Part shown: in pieces, positions 1 to 6,871 of the stretch
How positions within the stretch are numbered: position 1 is the first letter of the stretch
How the letters are laid out: each line of letters begins with the position of its first letter
Source: an uncultured Lachnospiraceae bacterium
GTDB lineage: Bacteria > Bacillota > Clostridia > Lachnospirales > Lachnospiraceae
DNA: 7,975 nucleotides
Reading direction: 5' to 3'
NCBI GenBank assembly: GCA_902766655.1
Contig: CACXEL010000293.1
Location: 1-7,975, forward strand
Notes under the pieces: model-generated
Told to the model about the DNA's origin: nothing
Databases searched by the model: none
The model's input: the letters and a program-made list of their open reading frames with translations, nothing else
Made by a program: the position numbers and the translations under genes

Positions 1-7
1 ATCGGCC

Positions 8-415
8 ATGAAAGCGAGTCTGACCATATTCTTTGAAGAGCCCTTCTGGGTAGGTGTCTTTGAACGTCTCGAGGAGGGAAAGCTGTCTGTCTGTAAGGTG
101 ACCTTCGGCGCGGAGCCAAAGGATCATGAGGTTCTGGAGTTCGTCCTGCAGCACTACTATGAACTGGTCTTCAGTCCGGCCATCGAAACTGAGATAAGAC
201 AGGCGGCTGACAACCCCAAGAGAAGAAGCCGCAATGCGAGAAGGGAGCTGGAGAACATCGGTATAGGGACGAAATCTCAGCAGGCTCTTCAAAGACAGCG
301 GGAGGAAATGAAAACAGAACGCAGACAGATCAGTCGTGAAGAGCGGGAGGCGGAGGCGCAGCGCCGATTTGAAATGAAACAGGCGAAGAAGAAGGAGAAG
401 AAACGGGGACATTGA
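8..415 (+). CDS. yjdF: YjdF family protein (DUF2992)
   Basis: This is a 135-residue protein of the YjdF/DUF2992 family, whose biochemical role is unknown. The N-terminal half (about residues 3-58) carries the family pattern: a beta-strand segment followed by PFWVGVFE, then VTFGAEPKDHEVLEFVLQHY and FSPA. The C-terminal half (about 65-135) is extremely rich in Lys, Arg, Glu and Gln, is probably helical or coiled-coil, and ends in a basic KKKEKKRGH tail. Length matches the family. In Bacillus subtilis and many Firmicutes, yjdF lies under the yjdF riboswitch, which senses azaaromatic compounds. Only seven bases precede this ATG, so neither a ribosome binding site nor a riboswitch can be seen. The frame is open to the window edge, so a longer N-terminus is not formally excluded, but the family normally begins at this strand. 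It is probably soluble and cytoplasmic. Confidence 0.88.
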   Translation: MKASLTIFFEEPFWVGVFERLEEGKLSVCKVTFGAEPKDHEVLEFVLQHYYELVFSPAIETEIRQAADNPKRRSRNARRELENIGIGTKSQQALQRQREEMKTERRQISREEREAEAQRRFEMKQAKKKEKKRGH

Positions 416-449
416 AAAACACCTTGTTCACCGGGGAGGAAAGCTGAGA

Positions 450-503
450 ATGATCACAGGCAACAACCCGGAGGCACTCCACAGGCTGAAAGAGGGAGAT
501 TGA
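450..503 (+). CDS. Possible 17-residue small ORF / leader peptide before the lipoprotein gene
   Basis: A short ATG-initiated frame encodes MITGNNPEALHRLKEGD. It is preceded by a purine-rich GGGGAGGA (433-440) about nine bases upstream, a better Shine-Dalgarno placement than several real genes show. Its stop codon TGA (501-503) overlaps the TTG at 500-502, the earliest in-frame start of the downstream lipoprotein frame, in a TTGA arrangement typical of translational coupling. It could be a coupled leader, the first codons of a decayed gene, or chance. I do not recognise the peptide. Confidence 0.25.
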   Translation: MITGNNPEALHRLKEGD

Positions 504-547
504 TAATCCATGGCGAGACGGATCGAGACCACAGGGGGGTGAAGGAT

Positions 548-1798
548 TTGAGAAGGCTTGCGGCAGTTATTATTCCGCTGATCCTTGTCATGTGTCTGAC
601 CGGATGTGGAAGAGAAACGGATGAAGACCGGGAGACAGACATAACAGAAGCAGTATCTGGTCAGGAAGAAGCCGATGGAAATGTGCAGGAGGGATTAGAG
701 CAAGGTTTTCATTTACCGGTTTCACAAAGTGATAAAGAGCATGCCAGGGAGGACACGGAGAAGGTACTTGATTGCATAGAGGATATGTATCAACCCTACC
801 TGGGTGATGAGACCCCGATACCGGAAGAAGTCCAGGAGGATATGGCCGATGTATTGGCAGAGAATGGATATCCGGTAAGAGCGGGCGGTATCTATTCAAA
901 TATAAAGAATGAGACAGTTCTTGAAGAATTTCTGATCGATGCAAAGGAGGGCAGGCAGGGGAGCGCAGTTTTATACAGACTTGGCTCAGGAGCTGCAGTG
1001 GTGAGGTATGCGTACAGCTTTGACGGCTCGGATATGTATGTTCTTTCCTCAAGGATGGAGATGAAACCGGATGGAGCCAGGTATCAGACATATTGCGCCT
1101 ATACCAGGATAAAATCCTGGCGATATACAGATGCCGGATGGTTCTGCTATGAGCTGTGCGTGCCCGAATACCCGGAGGTGTCTGAAATGATCGATGGAAG
1201 CGTGCTGATCAGGGTGAAGCCGATCTCAGAGGAAAACAAGAGGGCGAGCGAGAAGTATGTTCTCGGCATCGGATACCAGGGAAATAATCTTCTGTGTTCG
1301 AACTGGAATGCTGACAGCCTTGATACATTGGACTACACGGGAATATATGAATATCTGTATGCAATGGATACAGGAGACCGTTTTGTAATGGAGGAGGATG
1401 CTGATGGGATTCCGGCAGATCAGTTCGAAAACCTCATTATGAAGTATATTCCGGCATCACAGGAAATCATAAGACGCAGTGCTGCTTTTAATGAGGAGAG
1501 CGGGGAATATTGCTGGGCGCGGCTCGGCTGTATGAACTATGCGCCGACCTGTTTTGGGACCTCTTATCCGGAAGTGGTTGATATTAAGGAAAATGATGAC
1601 GGGACTATCACGCTGACCGTAAACGCTGTCTGCGAAATGGTCCTTAACAACGAAGCAGTCATTACGCATGAACTGACCATAAAAGAGAAGGCCGACGGAA
1701 GCTTTCTGTACATGGGAAATCAAATCCTGGATGATGGCATAAATCGCATACCGGATTACCAGTATAGAATCAGAGTTTCTGATGGTGGGAATGCCTAA
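548..1798 (+). CDS. Predicted secreted lipoprotein, Cys-rich, unknown function
   Basis: The protein is probably exported and lipid-anchored on the outer face of the cytoplasmic membrane. The start is a choice between TTG 500, GTG 539 and TTG 548, all in frame. I prefer 548 because AGGGGGGTG (533-541), a near match to the anti-16S sequence, lies six bases upstream, and because translation then begins directly with a compact type II signal: basic LRR, the hydrophobic stretch LAAVIIPLILVMCL, then the lipobox LTGC with the lipidated Cys at residue 20. An acidic, disordered-looking linker follows (ETDEDRETDITEAV and on), then a globular region of about 350 residues with many Tyr and Trp. The mature part has nine further cysteines. 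It may belong to one of the unnamed Lachnospiraceae DUF lipoproteins (DUF6070 came to mind, unchecked). Base composition is less GC-rich than the glycosidase genes downstream. No catalytic motif was recognised. Confidence 0.8.
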   Translation: MRRLAAVIIPLILVMCLTGCGRETDEDRETDITEAVSGQEEADGNVQEGLEQGFHLPVSQSDKEHAREDTEKVLDCIEDMYQPYLGDETPIPEEVQEDMADVLAENGYPVRAGGIYSNIKNETVLEEFLIDAKEGRQGSAVLYRLGSGAAVVRYAYSFDGSDMYVLSSRMEMKPDGARYQTYCAYTRIKSWRYTDAGWFCYELCVPEYPEVSEMIDGSVLIRVKPISEENKRASEKYVLGIGYQGNNLLCSNWNADSLDTLDYTGIYEYLYAMDTGDRFVMEEDADGIPADQFENLIMKYIPASQEIIRRSAAFNEESGEYCWARLGCMNYAPTCFGTSYPEVVDIKENDDGTITLTVNAVCEMVLNNEAVITHELTIKEKADGSFLYMGNQILDDGINRIPDYQYRIRVSDGGNA

Positions 1799-1991
1799 GT
1801 CAGAGCGGTTTTACATACGCATGTCGAGAACTGATCAATAAGGTGCTGAACGGATATCAATATAATTATAAAAACAGCAGAATCCGTATAGAGAGAAGGC
1901 AGGCAGAGCGTTATCATATCATCAGATGAAGGGTATGAAAACACGAAAAGGAGACAGTGTTCACGCAGCCCTTGAAGAACTGAATAAATGA
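1783..1991 (+). other. Gene-poor gap with two short open frames (possible coding remnant)
   Basis: Between the lipoprotein stop (1798) and the GH1 start there is no convincing gene. One frame is open without a start codon from 1783 to the TGA at 1927-1929. From about 1825 it reads like protein (RELINKVLNGYQYNYKNSRI, then a basic stretch ending HIIR). A second frame starts at ATG 1926 and encodes MKGMKTRKGDSVHAALEELNK, ending at 1991, 22 bases before the GH1 ATG, without a good ribosome binding site. These could be remnants of a decayed gene, a leader peptide, or chance. No terminator hairpin was found after the lipoprotein gene. Confidence 0.25.
1861..1866 (+). promoter_or_regulatory. Candidate -10 box upstream of the GH1 gene
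   Basis: A perfect TATAAT sits in an AT-rich patch about 150 bases before the GH1 start, within the gap where a promoter for the GH1-VOC unit is expected. No acceptable -35 hexamer lies 16-18 bases upstream (the region reads ATAAGG), so this would need an activator or may be a chance AT-rich match. Confidence 0.25.
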
Positions 1992-2013
1992 TGCGTATTG
2001 TAGGAGGATCAAC

Positions 2014-3351
2014 ATGTTCTGTCAGTTCCCTGAAAACTTTATCTGGGGCGTAGCCACTGCCGCCGCGCAGATCGAAGGCGTTGCTTTTGAAGACGGGCGC
2101 GGCGCGTCCATATGGGATGTGTTCAGCCGCCTGCCCGGAAAAATCAAAAACGGTGGAATCCCCGATATCTGCTGCGACTCTTATCACAACATCGAACGGG
2201 ACGTAGCGCTGCTCCGTGAGCTGGGCGTCAAGGCCTACCGCCTGTCCTTTTCCTGGTCCCGAATCCTGCCGGACGGAATCGGAAAAGTCAATACGGCCGG
2301 TATCGACTACTATAGACGCCTGCTCACAGCCCTGAAGGAATCGGGCATCCAGGTCAACGCCACGATTTACCACTGGGATTTACCTTACGCCCTTCAGGTC
2401 AAAGGAGGCTTCGGAAACCGGGAGATCATCCGTTGGTATCTGAATTACGCCTCCATCCTCTTTGACAATTTCCGGGATCTGGTGGATTACTGGGTCACCT
2501 TCAACGAGCCCATCGCCACCTACGTGGGGCACGCCAAGGGCTTTTTTGCCCCGGGGCTGACGGACGAGAAATACGCCCGCCAGTGCATCCACCATCTGCT
2601 CCTCTGCCACGGTGAGGCGGTGAAGCTTTACCGATCCATGCAGCTGCCCGGACAGATCGGCGTGGTGGTGGACGTGTGGAAGCACTATCCCGCGCGCCCG
2701 GACAATGCTGACGATATTGCCAGCGCCATGATGAACAACGAGATCGAGGGCTTCGGCATGTTCCTGAATCCTCTGTTTCTCGGCGGCTACAGCAAGGAGC
2801 TGACGGCCTACATGGAGAGAACAGGGCTCACGCCAAAGACTGAGCCCGGTGACATGGACACCATCTGTCAGAAGCTGGATTTCTATGGACTCAACTTTTA
2901 TAATGGGCTATACGATAACGCCGACGAGCAGCACGCGGCCGCTGAAGGCGGCAACTTCCAGGACCGCCCGGAGCAGCATCTGGAGGCAGTCTATGACGTG
3001 CTGCATATGCTGGTGGACAAGTACGGGATCGATATTCCCATCTATATCACCGAAAACGGTGTGGCACAGGACGACGGTCCGGATCGGGAAGCATTGCTGA
3101 AGGATGAAGAGCGCATTGCCTACGTGTCGGAGACCCTGCGCCATGTACGCCGGGCTATGGATGACGGTATCGACGTGCGCGGATATTATCTCTGGTCGCT
3201 GATGGACAATTTTGAGTGGTCGGCGGGCTACGCAGCCCGTTTCGGTCTCTACTATACAGATTACAATAATCTTAGGATGATTCCGAAAAAGAGCGCGTCC
3301 TGGTATCACGACGTGATTGCCAATAACGGTTTTAGGATCTCAGCAAACTGA
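2014..3351 (+). CDS. GH1 family beta-glucosidase / beta-glycosidase
   Basis: A retaining GH1 glycosidase of 445 residues, full length for the family, with no signal peptide, so it should hydrolyse short beta-linked glycosides in the cytoplasm. GH1 landmarks run in order: FIWGVATAAAQIEG (9-22, with sugar-binding Q19), HWDLP (120-124), TFNEP with acid/base E165, GLNFY (292-296), YITENG with nucleophile E347, and LWSLMDNFEW (393-402), where E401-W402 normally contact the glycone 4- and 6-hydroxyls. That last motif followed by SAGY is the pattern of enzymes acting on free sugars; the Ser/Lys/Tyr phosphate-binding pattern of 6-phospho-beta-glucosidases is absent, so a PTS-derived phosphorylated substrate is unlikely. 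Glucoside, galactoside or fucoside preference cannot be read from sequence. The ATG has AGGAGG (2002-2007) six bases upstream. It lies 21 bases before the VOC gene and is probably cotranscribed with it. Confidence 0.95.
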   Translation: MFCQFPENFIWGVATAAAQIEGVAFEDGRGASIWDVFSRLPGKIKNGGIPDICCDSYHNIERDVALLRELGVKAYRLSFSWSRILPDGIGKVNTAGIDYYRRLLTALKESGIQVNATIYHWDLPYALQVKGGFGNREIIRWYLNYASILFDNFRDLVDYWVTFNEPIATYVGHAKGFFAPGLTDEKYARQCIHHLLLCHGEAVKLYRSMQLPGQIGVVVDVWKHYPARPDNADDIASAMMNNEIEGFGMFLNPLFLGGYSKELTAYMERTGLTPKTEPGDMDTICQKLDFYGLNFYNGLYDNADEQHAAAEGGNFQDRPEQHLEAVYDVLHMLVDKYGIDIPIYITENGVAQDDGPDREALLKDEERIAYVSETLRHVRRAMDDGIDVRGYYLWSLMDNFEWSAGYAARFGLYYTDYNNLRMIPKKSASWYHDVIANNGFRISAN

Positions 3352-3357
3352 CAATTG
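3345..3357. repeat. 13-bp direct repeat, copy 1 (GH1 stop codon)
   Basis: AAACTGACAATTG covers the last codon and TGA stop of the GH1 gene. It is repeated exactly at 3867-3879 over the stop codon of the VOC gene, so the two copies bracket that gene. Confidence 0.7.
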
Positions 3358-3372
3358 GAAGGAGCTGCCATA

Positions 3373-3873
3373 ATGATCGTACAAGCCAATTCCCATCTGG
3401 GCTTTGTGTGCCATGATCTGGACAAGAGCGTACAGTTTTATGAGGAGGTCCTGGGCTGCAAAGAAAAATTCAGTCTCTTTTATGGGGATATGATCCCGCC
3501 GACTGAGGAAGAACGGGCGAAAATTCCGCCCGAAGTGATGGCGCGTCTGGAGAACTTGAGGTCTGTCCGCTGGATCGTCTATTTGGAGTGGATGGATGGC
3601 TATTTCATCGAGCTCTTTAACGAGGTGGACGCCCACGTCGACAACCCTTATGACCCGGCCAAATACGGCTATACCCATTTCTCGTTCGTAGTGGATGATA
3701 TTCAGGCATTTTACCGGGAGCTCCTTGACAAAGGGCTCGGGGAAATCATCGAAGTGACCCCACAGCTGAATTGTGACCACACCTGGGCCATGTGGTTCCA
3801 TGACCCGGATGGCAACCGGATAGAGGTTCATCAATATACGGAACGCTCATTTCAGTTGATTGGAAGAAACTGA
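3373..3873 (+). CDS. VOC superfamily protein (glyoxalase/dioxygenase fold)
   Basis: A 166-residue vicinal-oxygen-chelate protein with two beta-alpha-beta-beta-beta halves (about 5-84 and 98-155). The four usual metal-ligand positions are filled: H8 (NSHLGF), E80 (YFIEL), H102 (YTHFSF) and E151 (NRIEVHQ), so a divalent-metal enzyme (lyase, epimerase, isomerase or dioxygenase) is likely. FHDPDGNRIE near the C-terminus is the classic glyoxalase-fold signature. A loop insertion around residues 38-62 (GDMIPPTEEERAKIPPEVM) enlarges the first half. The start is ATG 3373, with GGAAGGAG (3357-3364) eight bases before it; an in-frame TTG at 3355 lies before that ribosome binding site and is unlikely. 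The gene begins 21 bases after the GH1 stop, implying cotranscription. Its substrate is unknown; a role on a sugar or aglycone released by GH1 is inference only. Confidence 0.9.
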   Translation: MIVQANSHLGFVCHDLDKSVQFYEEVLGCKEKFSLFYGDMIPPTEEERAKIPPEVMARLENLRSVRWIVYLEWMDGYFIELFNEVDAHVDNPYDPAKYGYTHFSFVVDDIQAFYRELLDKGLGEIIEVTPQLNCDHTWAMWFHDPDGNRIEVHQYTERSFQLIGRN

Positions 3874-3879
3874 CAATTG
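3867..3879. repeat. 13-bp direct repeat, copy 2 (VOC stop codon)
   Basis: AAACTGACAATTG covers the VOC stop codon and is identical to 3345-3357. The copies are 522 bases apart and frame almost exactly the VOC gene with its ribosome binding site. Confidence 0.7.
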
Positions 3880-3891
3880 ACGAAGGTCGCG

Positions 3892-3928
3892 CAGCGGGCC
3901 AGTCCCTGGATGAGGGGCTGGCCCGCTG
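3892..3928 (+). terminator. Strong 15-bp hairpin after the VOC gene, atypical terminator
   Basis: The arms CAGCGGGCCAGTCCC (3892-3906) and GGGGCTGGCCCGCTG (3914-3928) pair over all 15 positions with a single G-U, around a seven-base loop. It sits 18 bases after the VOC stop. The following bases (ATTGGAGATGGG) contain no T-tract, so it is not a canonical intrinsic terminator. It may stabilise the 3' end of the GH1-VOC mRNA or act as a partial terminator. Confidence 0.5.
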
Positions 3929-3987
3929 ATTGGAGATGGGTTCATTTCCCGTGATGATGAATGCGGCAGAAAATATTTCATACATTC

Positions 3988-4017
3988 GTGACAGGATTTA
4001 TACATCGCTGATATATT
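3988..4017 (+). promoter_or_regulatory. Candidate extended -10 promoter for the GH3 gene
   Basis: GTGACA (3988-3993) and TATATT (4012-4017) are separated by 18 bases, and TG at 4009-4010 one base before the -10 gives an extended -10 (TGnTATATT). It lies after the hairpin that ends the GH1-VOC unit and predicts a leader of about 85 bases before the GH3 start, suggesting the GH3 gene can be transcribed on its own. No clear catabolite-repression (cre) site was found nearby. Confidence 0.45.
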
Positions 4018-4110
4018 TCTTCCCCTCCTTTTCATATACTCAGAGTACAAAGTTGATAAATGCGCACATTCGGCGCCTTTGACGGAACATTCACATAAAG
4101 GAGGATCAAG

Positions 4111-6780
4111 ATGCAGTTCACACCGGAACAGATCGCACAGATGTTTGGCGGATTCATGCCGCCGGCCGACCACCCCTTCCCGGAGCACATTCAGAACGCG
4201 CGGGCCATCGCGGCGGACGGTATGGTCCTGCTGAAAAATGAAGCCCATGCGCTCCCCCTTGCCCCGCAGAAGGTCGCGCTCTTCGGAGCCGGAGCCGATG
4301 AGACCGTTGCCTGCGGAACGGGCAGCGGGTATGTGACGGCGCCCATGGTGAGCGTCCGCCAGGGCCTGGAAAACGCCGGATTCACCATTATTTCCACAAG
4401 CTGGCTCGACCGCTTTCTGGCCGAGAGCAAGCGCGTGAATGACGCGGACACCACGCTCTCTGATCTGGACCGCTTCTTCAGCGGTATGAAGATCCTGATC
4501 GATGAGGTGGAGATCACCGAAGAAGATCTGCAGGCTTCAGCGGAGGCGGAGACTGCTGTCTATGTCATCCGAAGGAACGCCGGCGAGAACGGAGACCGGG
4601 ATGCCGTAAAGGGCGATTACTATCTGAGCGATGTGGAAGAAGCAAACCTCCGGAAGGTGGCGGCTGCTTTTTCGAAGACCGTTGTGGTCCTGAACACCAC
4701 GGTCATCGACGCGAATTTCCTGTTCGAGATCCCCGGTATTGACGCTGCGGTCCTCATGAGCCTGGCGGGAATGGAGGGCGGCAACGCGCTCGCGGACGTG
4801 CTGACGGGCAAGAAGAACCCCGCTGGCCACCTTACGGATACCTGGGCCAGGGCCTACGGCGACAATCCGGCTGCCGCGACCTTCGGCAAGAACGACGGGA
4901 ACTCGCTCCAGGAGGACTACTGCGAGGACATCTTTGTCGGCTACCGGTATTTTGATTCCTTCGGCATTGAGCCGCTCTTCCCCTTTGGATACGGCCTGTC
5001 CTACACATCCTTCTCCATGGCCTGCACGGACTTTTCGGCGGACTGGCAGGCAGCCGACCTGACAGTTGAGGTCACCAATACGGGTGACAAGAGCGGACGC
5101 GCTGTCGCCCAGGTCTATGTGAGCGCGCCGGAGGGGCGCCTTGCCAAGCCCTATCAGGAGCTGAAAGGGTTTGCAAAGACGAGGGAGCTGGCGCCCGGCG
5201 AGTCCCAGACGCTCACGATCAGCATTCAGACAGAGAGCCTTGCCTCCTATGATGAGGAAAAATCCGCCTTCATCATGGAGCCGGGCCGCTATATTTTCCG
5301 CCTCGGAGAGCACAGCAGGAGCACTGCCCCTGTGGCTGAGATCCTTCTGGACAAGGAAGCTGTTCTCCGCCAGGTGCGCAGAGAGGTGGCGCCGGATCAC
5401 GAGCTGGAGCTTCTGGTTCCGCCTGCCCGCAAGGCGGAGCCCGCATACGAACTTCGCCGGGTGCAGCTTTCTGCCGCTGAGTGCTCTACGGTGGACGGAG
5501 CCTGCCCCACTCGCGAGTCCGACGGAATCAACCGCAAGCGCTTTGAGGCAGTGGAGTCTGCCCCGGACGCCACTCTGATTGACGTCCGCGAAGGGCGCGT
5601 CTCCATGGACAGCTTTGTGAAGTCCCTCGAACCGGAGGTCCTCTTCCGCCTGGTCGCGGGTGCGGCCTTTGAGACGCCCTATGAGGCAAAGGTGCGGCTG
5701 AAAAAGCCGGTGAAGCCAGTCAACGGACCTACCTCCAGCGGTGCGACGACTGCCCTCTTCACGCAGTCTCTGGGTATCCCGCAGTTCAAGATGACCGACG
5801 GACCTGCCGGCCTCCACCTGGGCTTCTGCCAGACGACCTGCAACCCGGTGGGGCTGCTCATCGCCCAGACCTTCGACTGCGAGGCGGCAAGGCTTTACGG
5901 GGAGGGAATCGGCAAGGAGCTGGCCTTCTACCACCAGGCCGTGATCCTCGGCCCGGGCATGAACATCCACCGCGACCCGCTGGGCGGCAGGGCCTTCGAG
6001 TACTTCTCAGAAGATCCCCTGCTCACCGGCCTCATGGGCGCCGCCTCCACGCGTGGTGTGCAGGCAACGCCGGGCGTCGGTGTCTCCATCAAGCATTTTT
6101 GCTGCAACAACCAGGAGCAGGACAGGCCGATCACAAATGCGACCGTCTCGGAGAGAGCCCTGCGCGAGATCTACTGGAAGGGCTTTGAGATCTGCGTGCG
6201 CGAGGCAGATCCCATGACGGTGATGTCCAGCTACAACTGCGTCAACGGCGTGCACACCTCCTCCCACTATGAGCTGCTCACGGAAGTGCTCCGCGGTGAG
6301 TGGGGCTTCAAGGGCCTGGTGATGACCGACTGGGGCAGCCAGAGCACAAAGCCCTATGACATCCACGCCGGGAACGACCTGATCATGGGCGGTTACCGGA
6401 GCGAGTTCTTCGCGGCCGCCTTCTACGGGAAGGAGCCCGAGTTCGCGGAGGACGGCTATGTGCACAGCGAAGACTTCCCGATTTACGGCGGTTTCATGAC
6501 AGACCATGTGGAGTTCTGGAATTCCTTCGAGCCGGATGCGAGCGGCTCGGACCAGGCCTCGGCGACCGTTGCCGCGGGCGTGGCGCTCAATGAGAAAATC
6601 CAGGCACTCGTGGAAGAGGGAATCGCCTCCGTCCACGAAAATGAGGACGGGACCAGCACAGTCACTTACCGGGGCACCAACCGCGGCAAATGGCTGGACA
6701 TCGACGACCTGCGCGTCTGTGCGGCCAGGGTCCTGGAGATGATCATGAAATCCGTCTCCTTCGAGCTCATGCTCAGCTGA
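4111..6780 (+). CDS. GH3 family beta-glucosidase/beta-xylosidase with permuted domain order
   Basis: An 889-residue retaining GH3 glycoside hydrolase without signal peptide, presumably cytoplasmic. The usual domain order is inverted. The GH3 C-terminal domain comes first (about 28-300): GMVLLKN (37-43), GTGSGYV (69-75), RNAGENGDR (155-163, E159 the likely acid/base) and FPFGYGLSYTSF closing it near 301. A fibronectin-III-like domain follows (about 310-403, LTVEVTNTGDKSGR). The GH3 N-terminal catalytic domain is last (about 495-770): KMTDGPAGL with D563, RDPLGGRAFEYFSEDP (621-636), KHF and NNQE (661-669), MSSYN (705-709) and VMTDWG with nucleophile D740. This arrangement is established for beta-glucosidases of Ruminococcus albus and Butyrivibrio. 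The tail (770-889) is helical and Glu-rich. The start has AAAGGAGG (4097-4104) six bases upstream. Glucose versus xylose or arabinose specificity is unresolved. It may complement the upstream GH1 on imported beta-oligosaccharides. Confidence 0.95.
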   Translation: MQFTPEQIAQMFGGFMPPADHPFPEHIQNARAIAADGMVLLKNEAHALPLAPQKVALFGAGADETVACGTGSGYVTAPMVSVRQGLENAGFTIISTSWLDRFLAESKRVNDADTTLSDLDRFFSGMKILIDEVEITEEDLQASAEAETAVYVIRRNAGENGDRDAVKGDYYLSDVEEANLRKVAAAFSKTVVVLNTTVIDANFLFEIPGIDAAVLMSLAGMEGGNALADVLTGKKNPAGHLTDTWARAYGDNPAAATFGKNDGNSLQEDYCEDIFVGYRYFDSFGIEPLFPFGYGLSYTSFSMACTDFSADWQAADLTVEVTNTGDKSGRAVAQVYVSAPEGRLAKPYQELKGFAKTRELAPGESQTLTISIQTESLASYDEEKSAFIMEPGRYIFRLGEHSRSTAPVAEILLDKEAVLRQVRREVAPDHELELLVPPARKAEPAYELRRVQLSAAECSTVDGACPTRESDGINRKRFEAVESAPDATLIDVREGRVSMDSFVKSLEPEVLFRLVAGAAFETPYEAKVRLKKPVKPVNGPTSSGATTALFTQSLGIPQFKMTDGPAGLHLGFCQTTCNPVGLLIAQTFDCEAARLYGEGIGKELAFYHQAVILGPGMNIHRDPLGGRAFEYFSEDPLLTGLMGAASTRGVQATPGVGVSIKHFCCNNQEQDRPITNATVSERALREIYWKGFEICVREADPMTVMSSYNCVNGVHTSSHYELLTEVLRGEWGFKGLVMTDWGSQSTKPYDIHAGNDLIMGGYRSEFFAAAFYGKEPEFAEDGYVHSEDFPIYGGFMTDHVEFWNSFEPDASGSDQASATVAAGVALNEKIQALVEEGIASVHENEDGTSTVTYRGTNRGKWLDIDDLRVCAARVLEMIMKSVSFELMLS

Positions 6781-6821
6781 TTTGGGCGCAAAGAAAAAAA
6801 GACCGGGTGCTGAAAAGTTAC

Positions 6822-6864
6822 AGGCTGCGAAGAAACGGGAAGGCGGTTCTTCGCAGCCTTTTTT
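6822..6864 (+). terminator. Rho-independent terminator after the GH3 gene
   Basis: AGGCTGCGAAGAA (6822-6834) pairs perfectly with TTCTTCGCAGCCT (6847-6859) around a 12-base loop and runs directly into a six-T tract (6859-6864). It starts about 40 bases after the GH3 stop and ends a few bases before the end of the convergent HTH-Uma2 gene. Read on the minus strand, the same stem is followed by GTAACTTTTC, a weak T-tract, so it may also serve that gene, less efficiently. Confidence 0.9.
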
Positions 6865-6871
6865 GGAAGTT

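Noticed and set aside
1795..2373. Minus-strand open frame of 192 codons across the gap and the GH1 start
   Set aside because: Most of it is antisense to the conserved GH1 N-terminus and no domain is recognisable, so it is treated as a shadow frame.
3355..3372. TTG at 3355 as the start of the VOC gene
   Set aside because: It precedes the ribosome binding site GGAAGGAG, which is well placed for the ATG at 3373; the extra residues are outside the VOC fold.
4053..4058. TTGATA as a -35 box for the GH3 gene
   Set aside because: No -10-like hexamer lies 16-18 bases downstream (the region is GC-rich, CGGCGCC).
4537..5970. Long minus-strand open frame (477 codons) opposite the GH3 gene
   Set aside because: It is a shadow of the GC-rich GH3 coding sequence. 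The GH3 frame carries all family motifs; the antisense translation has none and no ribosome binding site was evident.
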